A stretch of DNA of 64,000 nucleotides from Streptomyces fructofermentans (lineage in GTDB: Bacteria; Actinomycetota; Actinomycetes; Streptomycetales; Streptomycetaceae). Each line of letters opens with the position of its first letter. Position 1 is the stretch's first letter. Position numbers and translations under genes: made by a program. The stretch is taken from assembly GCF_014651055.1 (NCBI RefSeq), contig NZ_BMWD01000001.1:668635-732634 (forward strand), read 5' to 3'. Positions 1 to 8,082 of the stretch are shown here, piece after piece. The notes beneath the pieces are model-generated. The model did not search any database. It saw only the letters and a list, made by a program, of their open reading frames with translations, and was not told the origin of the DNA.

Positions 1-206
1 ACGGCCTCAAGCGCATCGGCTCCTCGAACATGAGCCTGGTCACCATGCCGGTCCAGTACGACCCGGCGGACGGCAACCGCGTCCTGCTCGACAAGGACAA
101 GGCGCGACTGGTCTGGGACGCCCTCAAGGACGACCGGGCCATCCCGAAGGCGGCCGGGAAGGGCACCGCCACGGGTGACGCGAAGGACGTCGTCGGCCCG
201 GGCTGA
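1..206 (+). CDS. LCP (LytR-CpsA-Psr) family protein, C-terminal end only
   Basis: This is the last 67 codons (phase starts at base 3, stop 204-206) of a gene that begins upstream of the window. The tail carries the usual end of an LCP domain, [18 protein letters not shown], followed by [16 protein letters not shown] proteins are membrane-anchored enzymes facing the cell surface that transfer secondary wall polymers from a lipid carrier to peptidoglycan. The anchor and the catalytic arginines lie outside the window, so the call rests on the tail alone. The next genes (rpmE, prfA) have their own promoter, so it is probably a separate unit. Confidence 0.6.
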   Translation, partial: GLKRIGSSNMSLVTMPVQYDPADGNRVLLDKDKARLVWDALKDDRAIPKAAGKGTATGDAKDVVGPG

Positions 207-213
207 CCCCTCG

Positions 214-239
214 GGAATAGATCACCGCCGTCCCCGGTT
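214..239 (+). promoter_or_regulatory. sigma-R-type promoter for rpmE
   Basis: GGAAT at 214-218 and GTT at 237-239 are separated by exactly 18 bases, which is the consensus of the disulfide-stress sigma factor SigR (GGAAT-N18-GTT). It lies about 105 bases upstream of the rpmE start, so transcription would begin near 247. From memory, rpmE is a known SigR target in S. coelicolor. A short inverted repeat, CCAGTC/GACTGG (253-270), lies just downstream in the predicted leader. Confidence 0.65.
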
Positions 240-343
240 TTGGGGGATGCGGCCAGTCCTGGCAGACTGGTACGTCGGCTCCGGTTCACGCACCCGCATC
301 CCGCGGTGGCGACCCGGCGCCCTCCCGAAACTAGGAGACACCC

Positions 344-565
344 TTGAAGCGCGACATCCACCCCGAGTACGTCGAGACGCAGGTCAGCTGCACCTGTGGC
401 GCGTCGTTCACCACCCGCAGCACGATCTCCAGCGGCACCGTCCGTGCCGAGGTCTGCTCCGAGTGCCACCCGTTCTACACGGGCAAGCAGAAGATCCTCG
501 ACACCGGTGGCCGTGTGGCCCGCTTCGAGGCCCGCTTCGGCAAGGCTGCGGCTGCCAACAAGTAG
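344..565 (+). CDS. rpmE: 50S ribosomal protein L31
   Basis: This is a 73-residue L31 starting at TTG, with AGGAGA at 333-338 as ribosome binding site. L31 sits on the large subunit and bridges to the small one. Residues SCTCGASF and [10 protein letters not shown] give the CxC...CxxC cysteine set of the zinc-binding type, as opposed to the cysteine-free paralogue made under zinc limitation. A sigma-R-like promoter precedes it and a strong hairpin follows the stop, so it can be transcribed alone; read-through would reach prfA. The zinc-cysteine cluster fits with disulfide-stress control of the gene. Confidence 0.97.
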   Translation: MKRDIHPEYVETQVSCTCGASFTTRSTISSGTVRAEVCSECHPFYTGKQKILDTGGRVARFEARFGKAAAANK

Positions 566-574
566 CGAGCACAC

Positions 575-624
575 AGCGCCGGTCTCCGGCGCCCCCGCGC
601 AGGGGGCGCCGGGACCGGCGCTTT
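575..624 (+). terminator. Intrinsic terminator-like hairpin after rpmE
   Basis: The arms 575-596 and 602-622 pair over about 21 bp with one bulged base around a 5-base loop, followed by TTT. It starts 9 bases after the rpmE stop codon and separates rpmE from prfA. Confidence 0.75.
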
Positions 625-738
625 GCGGTGCAGCCCCCTCCCCGCGCGCCCGACGCAGTTCGAGCGGGGGAGACCCCCATGCCGTACCTACGTCCCCGTG
701 CCCGAGAGGCGACCGGGGGCAGCCCATTGGAGCCGGAG

Positions 739-1815
739 ATGTTCGAGGCGGTCGAGGAACTCATCGGCGAGCACGCCGATCTGGAGACGAAGCTCGCTGA
801 CCCGTCGGTCCACGCCGACCAGGCCAACGCGCGCAAGCTCAACAAGCGCTATGCCGAGCTGACTCCGATCGTCGCGACCTACCGCTCGTGGAAGCAGACC
901 GGGGACGACATCGGGACGGCGAAGGAGTTCGCCGCCTCGGACCCCGATTTCGCCGCCGAGGTCAAGGAGCTGGAGAAGCAGCGCGAGGAGCTCACCGAGA
1001 AGCTCCGGCTGCTGCTCGTCCCCCGTGACCCCAGCGACGACAAGGACGTCATCCTGGAGATCAAGGCGGGCGCCGGCGGCGACGAGTCCGCCCTGTTCGC
1101 CGGTGACCTGCTGCGCATGTACCTGCGGTACGCCGAGCGCGTCGGCTGGAAGACCGAGATCATCGACTCCACCGAGTCCGAGCTCGGCGGCTACAAGGAC
1201 GTCCAGGTCGCCGTGAAGACGAAGGGCGGCCAGGGCGCCACCGAGCCCGGCCAGGGAGTCTGGGCGCGCATGAAGTACGAGGGCGGGGTGCACCGCGTGC
1301 AGCGGGTGCCCTCGACCGAGTCGCAGGGCCGCATCCACACCTCCGCCGCCGGAGTCCTCGTCACGCCCGAGGCCGAGGAGGTCGACGTCGAGATCCACGC
1401 GAACGACCTGCGGATCGACGTCTACCGCTCCTCCGGGCCCGGCGGCCAGTCCGTCAACACCACCGACTCCGCGGTGCGCATCACGCACATTCCCACCGGA
1501 GTCGTCGCCTCCTGCCAGAACGAGAAGAGCCAGTTGCAGAACAAGGAGCAGGCGATGCGTATCCTGCGCTCCAGGCTCCTGGCCGCGGCGCAGGAGGAGG
1601 CCGAGCGGGAGGCGGCGGACGCCCGCCGCAGCCAGGTCCGCACCGTCGACCGCTCCGAGAAGATCCGTACGTACAACTTCCCGGAGAACCGCATCTCGGA
1701 CCACCGCGTCGGCTTCAAGGCGTACAACTTGGACCAGGTGCTCGACGGAGAGCTCGACGCCGTGATCCAGGCGTGCGTCGACGCGGACTCGGCGGCCAAG
1801 CTCGCCGCGGCGTAA
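739..1815 (+). CDS. prfA: Peptide chain release factor 1
   Basis: This is a 358-residue class I release factor that reads UAA and UAG stop codons and triggers peptide release. The GGQ motif that enters the peptidyl transferase centre is at residues 235-237 ([16 protein letters not shown]). The PxT-type codon-recognition tripeptide is PST at 191-193, which marks RF1 and not RF2. The reading frame is open far upstream to base 175, but homology begins at [12 protein letters not shown], and GGAG/CGGAG lies just before this ATG; a TTG at 727 is the only close alternative. Its methylase gene prmC follows after 57 bases, so the two are probably one operon. Confidence 0.96.
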   Translation: MFEAVEELIGEHADLETKLADPSVHADQANARKLNKRYAELTPIVATYRSWKQTGDDIGTAKEFAASDPDFAAEVKELEKQREELTEKLRLLLVPRDPSDDKDVILEIKAGAGGDESALFAGDLLRMYLRYAERVGWKTEIIDSTESELGGYKDVQVAVKTKGGQGATEPGQGVWARMKYEGGVHRVQRVPSTESQGRIHTSAAGVLVTPEAEEVDVEIHANDLRIDVYRSSGPGGQSVNTTDSAVRITHIPTGVVASCQNEKSQLQNKEQAMRILRSRLLAAAQEEAEREAADARRSQVRTVDRSEKIRTYNFPENRISDHRVGFKAYNLDQVLDGELDAVIQACVDADSAAKLAAA

Positions 1816-1872
1816 GCCACGCCCCGGCACCCACCCGTACGACGGACAACAGCTCAGTCCCGGAGGACCAGC

Positions 1873-2718
1873 GTGAACCTGCTGCTCGCGGAAGTGGCCC
1901 AGGCCACCCAGCGGCTGGCCGACGCCGGCGTGCCCTCGCCGCGCAACGACGCCGAGGAGCTCGCGGCCTTCGTGCACGGCGTGAAACGGGGCGAGCTGCA
2001 CACCGTCAAGGACACGGACTTCGACGCCCGCTACTGGGAGGTGATCGCGCGCCGCGAGGCCCGCGAGCCGCTCCAGCACATCACCGGCCGGGCCTTCTTC
2101 CGGTACCTGGAGCTCCAGGTCGGGCCGGGCGTCTTCGTACCGCGCCCGGAGACCGAGTCGGTCGTCGGGTGGGCCATAGACGCCGTCCGCGCGATGGACG
2201 TCGTCGAGCCGCTCATCGTCGACCTCTGCACCGGTTCCGGCGCCATCGCCCTCGCCATGGCGCAGGAGGTGCCGCGCTCGCGCGTGCACGCGGTGGAGCT
2301 GTCCGAGGACGCCCTGCGGTGGACCCGCAGGAACGTCGAGGGGTCCAGGGTCGACCTGCGCCAGGGCAACGCGCTGGACGCCTTCCCCGACCTCGACGGC
2401 CAGGTCGACCTCGTCATCACCAACCCGCCGTACATCCCGCTCACCGAGTGGGAGTACGTGGCGCCCGAGGCCCGGGACTACGACCCGGAACTCGCCCTGT
2501 TCTCCGGCGAGGACGGCCTCGAACTGATCCGCGGCCTGGAGCGCACCGCGCACCGGCTGCTGCGGCCCGGCGGCGTGGTCGTCGTCGAGCACGCCGACAC
2601 CCAGGGCGGGCAGGTGCCGTGGATCTTCACCGAGGAGCGCGGCTGGGCCGACGCCGCCGACCACCCCGACCTCAACAACCGGCCGCGGTTCGCGACCGCC
2701 CGCAGGGCGATGCCATGA
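1873..2718 (+). CDS. prmC: Release factor glutamine N5-methyltransferase
   Basis: This 281-residue SAM-dependent enzyme methylates the glutamine of the GGQ motif in release factors. The start is GTG with GGAGG at 1862-1866. The SAM-binding loop is VDLCTGSGAIALA, and the catalytic NPPY motif, which binds the glutamine side chain, is at residues 184-187 (ITNPPYIPL). An N-terminal helical substrate-recognition domain covers about residues 1-80. Its place directly after prfA matches its substrate. The stop codon TGA overlaps an ATG of a small downstream frame. Confidence 0.96.
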   Translation: MNLLLAEVAQATQRLADAGVPSPRNDAEELAAFVHGVKRGELHTVKDTDFDARYWEVIARREAREPLQHITGRAFFRYLELQVGPGVFVPRPETESVVGWAIDAVRAMDVVEPLIVDLCTGSGAIALAMAQEVPRSRVHAVELSEDALRWTRRNVEGSRVDLRQGNALDAFPDLDGQVDLVITNPPYIPLTEWEYVAPEARDYDPELALFSGEDGLELIRGLERTAHRLLRPGGVVVVEHADTQGGQVPWIFTEERGWADAADHPDLNNRPRFATARRAMP

Positions 2719-2801
2719 GCGCGGCGACTTCTTGCGTGGACGACGTGGACATCGTTAATGGCGCGGCCGACGGGGCCCGCGTGTTCGAGGAGGCTTGCTG
2801 A
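2715..2801 (+). CDS. Possible 28-residue coupled mini-ORF between prmC and tsaC
   Basis: An ATG at 2715 overlaps the prmC stop (ATGA). It opens a 28-codon frame that ends in TGA at 2799-2801, one base before the ATG of tsaC. AGGGCG sits a few bases before the start. The peptide is acidic, begins MSAATSCVDDVD and has cysteines at position 7 and at the very end. It fills the whole gap between the two genes, so it may serve to carry ribosomes from prmC to tsaC. No function is known to me, and chance is possible in this GC-rich DNA, although the frame includes an AT-containing stretch (ATCGTTAATGG). Confidence 0.35.
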   Translation: MSAATSCVDDVDIVNGAADGARVFEEAC

Positions 2802-2802
2802 C

Positions 2803-3450
2803 ATGGCACGGCGATACGACACCAACGACGCGACCGACCGCGCCACCGGTCTGCGCGAGGCCGCGTCCGCCGTCCGCCGCGGCGAGCTGGTGGTGCTGCC
2901 GACCGACACCGTCTACGGGATCGGCGCCGACGCGTTCACCTCGGAGGCCGTCTCCGACCTCCTGGAGGCCAAGGGCCGCGGCCGCAACATGCCCACGCCC
3001 GTCCTCATCGGCTCGCCGAACACGCTGCACGGCCTGGTCACCGACTTCTCCGAGATGGCCTGGGAACTGGTCGACGCCTTCTGGCCGGGTGCCCTCACCC
3101 TCGTCGCCCGCCACCAGCCGTCGCTCCAGTGGGACCTCGGGGACACCCGCGGCACCGTCGCCGTGCGGATGCCGCTGCACCCGGTCGCCATCGAGCTGCT
3201 GACCGAGGTCGGCCCGATGGCCGTCTCCTCGGCGAACCTCACGGGACACCCGGCTCCCGAGGACTGCGACGCCGCACAGGGCATGCTCGGCGACTCCGTC
3301 TCCGTCTACCTCGACGGCGGCCCGACCCCCGGCATCGTCCCGTCCTCGATCGTGGACGTGACGGGAAAGGTCCCCGTCCTGCTGCGGGCGGGTGCCCTGA
3401 CGGCCGAGGAGCTGCGCAAGGTCGTACCCGACCTCGAGGTGGCGAATTGA
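2803..3450 (+). CDS. tsaC: L-threonylcarbamoyladenylate synthase (TsaC/YrdC)
   Basis: This 215-residue protein has the YrdC/SUA5 fold. It makes threonylcarbamoyl-AMP from threonine, bicarbonate and ATP, the first step of the t6A modification at position 37 of tRNAs that read ANN codons. The signature LVVLPTDTVYGIGADAF is near residues 27-43, and SSANLTGHPAP is typical of the family. Its length is that of TsaC; the extra Sua5 domain is absent. The start at 2803 is chosen because GAGGAGG (2787-2793) lies 9 bases upstream. The gene follows prfA-prmC on the same strand, a translation-related cluster. Confidence 0.93.
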   Translation: MARRYDTNDATDRATGLREAASAVRRGELVVLPTDTVYGIGADAFTSEAVSDLLEAKGRGRNMPTPVLIGSPNTLHGLVTDFSEMAWELVDAFWPGALTLVARHQPSLQWDLGDTRGTVAVRMPLHPVAIELLTEVGPMAVSSANLTGHPAPEDCDAAQGMLGDSVSVYLDGGPTPGIVPSSIVDVTGKVPVLLRAGALTAEELRKVVPDLEVAN

Positions 3451-3502
3451 CAGCCCCTGACTCCTCCAGGCCGCCCGCCTCGCCCGACCGGGGGGCAGCC
3501 CC

Positions 3503-4147
3503 ATGCGTGGCATAGGCACGGGGGCCTACGGCGACGGCGTCACGGGGGACTCCTTCCGCATCCTCCACGTCAGCACCGGCAACGTGTGCCGTTCGCCCAT
3601 CACCGAGCGGCTGACCCGGCATGCCCTCGCGGACCGGCTCGGCGACCCCCTGTGGGGCGGTCTGATCGTGGAGAGCGCCGGCACCTGGGGGCACGAGGGC
3701 GCCCCGATGGAGGCCAACGCGGAGACGGTCCTCGCCGACTTCGGGGCGGACCCCGCCGGGTTCGTCGGCCGCGAACTCCTCGACGAGCACGTCATCAGGG
3801 CCGACCTGGTGCTGACGGCCACCCGCGACCACCGCGCCCAGGTCATCTCGATGGGCCACTCCGCGGGGCTGCGCACCTTCACGCTGAAGGAGTTCACCCG
3901 CCTGGTCAGGGCCATAGACCCGGCCACACTGCCCCCGCTGGACGACGGCATGGTCGGCAGGGCCCGCGCGCTGGTGCGCGCCGCGGCGGCGCTGCGCGGA
4001 TGGCTCCTGGCCCCGACGGCCGAGGCGGACGAGGTCTACGACCCGTACGGCGCACCGCTGCCGTTCTTCCGCTCGGTGGGGGACGAGATCCAGCAGGCGA
4101 TCGATCCCGTGGTCACCGCGCTGACGGGTGTGCCGGCCCGCACCTGA
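3503..4147 (+). CDS. Low-molecular-weight protein-tyrosine-phosphatase-like protein with Ser in place of the catalytic Cys
   Basis: This 214-residue protein has the LMW phosphatase fold. The normal P-loop is V-C-x-G-N-x-C-R-S-P, where the first cysteine attacks phosphate. Here residues 23-32 read VSTGNVCRSP, with serine 24 in the nucleophile position (codon AGC at 3572-3574). The second P-loop cysteine, the arginine and the Asp-Pro loop (VYDPYGAPLPFF, near the C-terminus) are kept. It may therefore bind phospho-ligands without hydrolysis, or use other chemistry. It follows tsaC by 52 bases. The exact start is uncertain; a GGGGGG stretch precedes this ATG. Confidence 0.8.
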   Translation: MRGIGTGAYGDGVTGDSFRILHVSTGNVCRSPITERLTRHALADRLGDPLWGGLIVESAGTWGHEGAPMEANAETVLADFGADPAGFVGRELLDEHVIRADLVLTATRDHRAQVISMGHSAGLRTFTLKEFTRLVRAIDPATLPPLDDGMVGRARALVRAAAALRGWLLAPTAEADEVYDPYGAPLPFFRSVGDEIQQAIDPVVTALTGVPART

Positions 4148-4246
4148 GCCGGACGGTCGCGGGCGCGGCCCGGACGCAACACCGGGCGCGGCGGGGGACA
4201 CGGTTCTACATTGGACGTAGCGTCCCCCCGAGGCCCGGAGTCCGCC

Positions 4247-5497
4247 ATGCCGGTCACACCCATGCTTGAGAGCCCGCTGTCGGCCGACGTGCTCGGCCGG
4301 CAGGATCCGGAGCTGGCCGAGATCCTCCTCGCGGAGCGGGAACGGCAGTCGACGACGCTCCAGCTGATCGCCGCGGAGAACTTCACCTCGCCCGCCGTGC
4401 TCGCCGCGCTGGGCTCCCCGCTGGCGAACAAGTACGCCGAGGGCTACCCCGGAGCCCGGCACCACGGCGGCTGCGAGCTGGTCGACGTCGCCGAGCGGAC
4501 CGCCGTCCGGCGCGCCCAGGCGCTCTTCGGTGCCGAGCACGCCAACGTGCAGTCCCACTCGGGGAGTTCGGCCGTGCTGGCCGCGTACGCCGCCCTGCTG
4601 CGGCCGGGGGACACCGTCCTCGCGATGGGCCTGCCGTACGGCGGCCACCTCACCCATGGCTCACCCGCGAACTTCTCCGGCCGCTGGTTCGACTTCGTCG
4701 GGTACGGCGTCGACCCCGAGAGCGGGCTCATCGACCACGAGGAGGTCCGCGCCCTGGCCAGGAAGCACCGGCCGAAGGCGGTGGTGTGCGGTTCGATCTC
4801 CTACCCGCGCAACATCGACTACGCGGCCTTCCGCGAGGTGGCGGACGAGGTCGGGGCGTACCTGATCGCCGACGCCGCGCACCCCATCGGGCTGGTCGCC
4901 GGGGGAGCGGCCCCGAGTCCGGTGCCGTACGCCGACGTCGTGTGCGCGACGACCCACAAGGTGCTGCGCGGTCCGCGCGGCGGAATGCTGCTGTGCGGGA
5001 GCGGGCTGGCGGAGCGGGTGGACCGCGCGGTGTTCCCCTTCACGCAGAGCGGCGCGCAGATGCACACGGTGGCCGCGAAGGCCGTCGCGTTCGGCGAGGC
5101 GGCGACGCCGGCGTTCACCGCGTACGCGCATCAGGTGGTCGCGAACGCGCGGACGCTCGCGCGCGCCCTGGCCGCGGAGGGACTCGGCATCACCACCGGG
5201 GGCACCGACACCCATCTGCTGACCGTCGATCCCGGGCCGCTCGGAGTCGACGGGCGCACCGCCCGCGGACGTCTCGCCGCCGCGGGCATGGTGCTCGACA
5301 CCTGCGGGCTGCCGCAGCCGGGCGGACGGGGCCTGCGCCTCGGCACGGCGGCGGTCACCACCCAGGGGATGGGGGAGAGCGAGATGGCGCGGATCGCCGT
5401 GCTGTTCGCCACGGCCCTGCGGGACGAGTCCGCCGGTCGCGGGGTACGTGAAGAAGTGCGGGACCTCACGGGGAGATTTCCGCCCTACCCCGGCTGA
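4247..5497 (+). CDS. glyA: Serine hydroxymethyltransferase-like PLP enzyme
   Basis: This 416-residue fold-type I PLP enzyme would convert serine and tetrahydrofolate to glycine and methylene-tetrahydrofolate. The PLP lysine is K238 (ATTHKVLRGPRGG). The NKYAEGYPG segment with the general-base glutamate, HLTHGSP and DAAH are all present. The family's YYGG motif reads HHGG here (residues 72-73), replacing the tyrosine equivalent to E. coli Tyr65, and the usual AHVAGL reads AHPIGL. It is therefore a divergent member and may not be the main cellular SHMT. The start ATG follows CGGAG by 6 bases; a TTG at 4211 is an alternative. Confidence 0.85.
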   Translation: MPVTPMLESPLSADVLGRQDPELAEILLAERERQSTTLQLIAAENFTSPAVLAALGSPLANKYAEGYPGARHHGGCELVDVAERTAVRRAQALFGAEHANVQSHSGSSAVLAAYAALLRPGDTVLAMGLPYGGHLTHGSPANFSGRWFDFVGYGVDPESGLIDHEEVRALARKHRPKAVVCGSISYPRNIDYAAFREVADEVGAYLIADAAHPIGLVAGGAAPSPVPYADVVCATTHKVLRGPRGGMLLCGSGLAERVDRAVFPFTQSGAQMHTVAAKAVAFGEAATPAFTAYAHQVVANARTLARALAAEGLGITTGGTDTHLLTVDPGPLGVDGRTARGRLAAAGMVLDTCGLPQPGGRGLRLGTAAVTTQGMGESEMARIAVLFATALRDESAGRGVREEVRDLTGRFPPYPG

Positions 5498-5726
5498 GGG
5501 CCGTCCCGGTACGGGTCGAATTCGGGCGGTCCGGCGGTGCGGCGGGGTGCCGCGGCGGTCGTCCTGAGCCCGCCGGGGACCACGGGGCAGCACCCGGGGG
5601 AGGGTGCGGGGGCGGGCGGGCACAGCCACTCGTGCAACCATCGGCCCTACCCGGAAGTCCCCAACCGTATGCACACGAAGCTAGGGTGTGGGGCTGAGAT
5701 GGCCAGCGAGACCTGTGGGGAAGCCT

Positions 5727-7124
5727 GTGCGTGAATACCTCCTGACGCTCTGCATCACGGCCGCGGTGACGTACCTGCTGACCGGGCCGGTGCGGAAGTT
5801 CGCGATCGTGGCCGGGGCGATGCCGGAGATCCGGGCACGTGACGTGCACCGGGAGCCCACACCGCGCCTCGGCGGGATCGCCATGTTCTTCGGGCTGTGC
5901 GCCGGGCTGCTGGTCGCGGACCACCTGACGAACCTCAACGAGGTCTTCGCGAACTCCAACGAGCCGCGGGCCCTGCTCTCCGGGGCGGCCCTGATCTGGC
6001 TGATCGGCGTCCTGGACGACAAGTTCGAGATCGACGCCCTGATCAAGCTCGGCGGGCAGATGATCGCCGCGGGCGTCATGGTCATGCAGGGTCTGACGAT
6101 CCTGTGGCTGCCCATCCCCGGTGTCGGCTCGGTCTCGCTGACCCAGTGGCAGGGCACGCTGCTGACCGTCGCGCTGGTCGTGATCACCATCAACGCCGTG
6201 AACTTCGTCGACGGCCTCGACGGCCTGGCCGCCGGCATGGTGTGCATCGCGTCCGCCGCGTTCTTCATGTACGCCTACCGCATCTGGTACGGCTACGGAC
6301 TGGAGTCCGCGGCGCCCGCGACGCTGTTCTCCGCGATCCTCATGGGCATGTGCCTCGGCTTCCTGCCGCACAACATCCATCCCGCCCGCATCTTCATGGG
6401 CGACTCGGGATCGATGCTCATCGGCCTGGTCCTCGCGGCCGGCGCCATCTCCATCACGGGCCAGATCGACCCCGACGCGATGAACCTGTTCGCCGGGTCC
6501 GAGAAGGAGGCCGTGCACCAGACGGTGCCCGTCTACATCCCGCTGCTGCTGCCGCTGACCATCATCGCCGTGCCGGCGGCCGACCTGGTGCTCGCCATCG
6601 TGCGGCGCACCTGGCGCGGACAGTCGCCGTTCGCGGCCGACCGCGGGCACCTGCACCACCGGCTGCTGGAGATCGGGCACTCGCACAGCCGGGCCGTCCT
6701 CATCATGTACTTCTGGTCGGCGCTGATCGCCTTCGGCGCCCTCGGCTACTCGGTGAACTCCGGGGCCATGTGGATCGTGCTGGGCATCGTGGCGCTCAGC
6801 GCGGTGGGCCTGGTCCTCCTCCTGCTGCCGCGCTTCACACCGCGCGCCCCGCGCTGGGCCGAGCACTTCGTGCCGCCGCGCTACCGGCGCCGCAGGGGCG
6901 CCCAGGCTCCGGCTGAGGCCGAGGCGTCCACCGCGTACGCGGCGGGCGGCGACGGGACGGGTGAGGGGCGGGACGACGGCACGGAGGCGGGGTCGGGCGA
7001 GGCCGCGCGGAGTGAGGAACACCGCACTCCGGTCGCCGTCGGCGTCTCCGGCGCCAACGGCGCGACCGCCGTGGGCCCCCGTTCACGCCTCCTGGAGGGC
7101 CGCGAGGCGGGCCAGTCGCGCTGA
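5727..7124 (+). CDS. WecA/MraY-like undecaprenyl-phosphate sugar-1-phosphate transferase
   Basis: This polytopic membrane enzyme of about 465 residues has roughly ten to eleven hydrophobic segments. It belongs to the family that moves GlcNAc-1-phosphate (or a similar sugar) from UDP onto undecaprenyl phosphate, the first step of wall polymer synthesis. Motifs seen in order are TPRLGGIAMF, GVLDDKFEID, NFVDGLDGLAAG, FMGDSGS and RGHLHHRLLEIGHSH; the last is typical of WecA/TagO and not of MraY. The charged C-terminal tail from about residue 390 is low in complexity. GTG 5727 is chosen because it opens directly into the first membrane segment; upstream starts are possible. Confidence 0.88.
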   Translation: MREYLLTLCITAAVTYLLTGPVRKFAIVAGAMPEIRARDVHREPTPRLGGIAMFFGLCAGLLVADHLTNLNEVFANSNEPRALLSGAALIWLIGVLDDKFEIDALIKLGGQMIAAGVMVMQGLTILWLPIPGVGSVSLTQWQGTLLTVALVVITINAVNFVDGLDGLAAGMVCIASAAFFMYAYRIWYGYGLESAAPATLFSAILMGMCLGFLPHNIHPARIFMGDSGSMLIGLVLAAGAISITGQIDPDAMNLFAGSEKEAVHQTVPVYIPLLLPLTIIAVPAADLVLAIVRRTWRGQSPFAADRGHLHHRLLEIGHSHSRAVLIMYFWSALIAFGALGYSVNSGAMWIVLGIVALSAVGLVLLLLPRFTPRAPRWAEHFVPPRYRRRRGAQAPAEAEASTAYAAGGDGTGEGRDDGTEAGSGEAARSEEHRTPVAVGVSGANGATAVGPRSRLLEGREAGQSR

Positions 7125-7279
7125 CGCAGGTAAGGATTCGGCAAGGACCGGCGCGGGAGCCCCGCTCTTATACCAGCCCATTGCGCGACATTCCGTCCAA
7201 CTGCCCGCGCAGACGCGCGCGTTCACTCTCATGTGTGACAGCCGGCACACCAACCAGGTAAAGACCTCATCAAATAGTT

Positions 7280-7295
7280 TGTGATACGGTTCACG
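7280..7295 (+). promoter_or_regulatory. Crp-like inverted repeat upstream of the atp operon
   Basis: TGTGA-N6-TCACG (7280-7295) matches the general Crp half-site pattern closely. It lies about 125 bases before atpI in the 295-base gap that must hold the main atp promoter. An AT-rich patch, CAAATAGTTTG, lies directly upstream. It differs by one position from the GTG-N6-GNCAC form I recall for Streptomyces Crp, so this is only a candidate. Confidence 0.3.
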
Positions 7296-7419
7296 AGACC
7301 CGGGGACGGAGCCGCAGGACCGCAGTGAGACGGTCCAACGGCGTGAGGTTCTCTCTCGACCCGGGACTACGCTCGTCCATGACGACACCCTGCCCCCTTC
7401 AGTAAGCGGAGTTGCCGCC

Positions 7420-7857
7420 ATGCCCTCCAATGACGTCCGGATCCTTCTTCAGGCCGCCGTACCCACAGCTGCCGTCGGCGCACTCGCGGCCGTCGTCAGC
7501 GCAGTGGTCGCCGGGGGCGAAGGGGCGATCGGGGCGCTTGTGGCGACGCTGGTCGTGATCCTCTTCATGGGTATCGGGCTGTACGTTCTGCAGCGCACCG
7601 CGAAGTCGCTTCCGCACCTGTTCCAGGCGATGGGTCTGATGCTCTACACGGCACAGATCCTCCTGCTGTTCATCTTCGTCGCCGCCTTCAAGAACACGAC
7701 GCTGTTCAACCCCAAGGCGTTCGCGATCACCCTGGTCGCCACCACGCTCGCGTGGATCGGCGCACAGGCGCGTGCCCACATGAAGGCCAAGATCCTTTAC
7801 GTCGAACCCGACTCCTCGAAGGGCGACAAGCCCGAAAAGTCGGGGCACTCGTCGTGA
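7420..7857 (+). CDS. atpI: ATP synthase accessory protein AtpI
   Basis: This 145-residue protein has four predicted membrane segments and is the first gene of the atp operon. AtpI-type proteins help assemble the c-ring or take part in magnesium handling; their exact role is not settled. GGAG at 7408-7411 precedes the ATG. The C-terminal tail (DSSKGDKPEKSGHSS) is hydrophilic. An 8-codon frame (7379-7405) ends just before its ribosome binding site. Confidence 0.88.
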   Translation: MPSNDVRILLQAAVPTAAVGALAAVVSAVVAGGEGAIGALVATLVVILFMGIGLYVLQRTAKSLPHLFQAMGLMLYTAQILLLFIFVAAFKNTTLFNPKAFAITLVATTLAWIGAQARAHMKAKILYVEPDSSKGDKPEKSGHSS

Positions 7858-8082
7858 GGGGTAGGGCCGGTATAAGGGCGCGTGGGAGATCCTGCTATCG
7901 TCCGGTGCCAACTGCGGCATCGCGGGCGCGGGCATCCGAGCTGACGCCTGTTCTAGCGCGAGGCTCAATGCCCTCTTGCCGCCCCCACATCCGTAACACC
8001 AGTCCAGTGCCGAACCGCGGCCGTGCGCCGCGCCGACACAACGAGGTTGCCGTACCCATGCGCCACGCTGAAGGAGCCCGCG

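Noticed and set aside
175..738. Upstream extension of prfA through rpmE
   Set aside because: It overlaps rpmE in another frame and lacks RF1 homology. The ATG at 739 has a ribosome binding site.
688..2664. Long minus-strand frame opposite prfA and prmC
   Set aside because: No known domain, no ribosome site, and the plus-strand proteins are clear full-length homologues.
7379..7405. 8-codon leader gene before atpI
   Set aside because: No ribosome binding site. Kept only as a weak observation.
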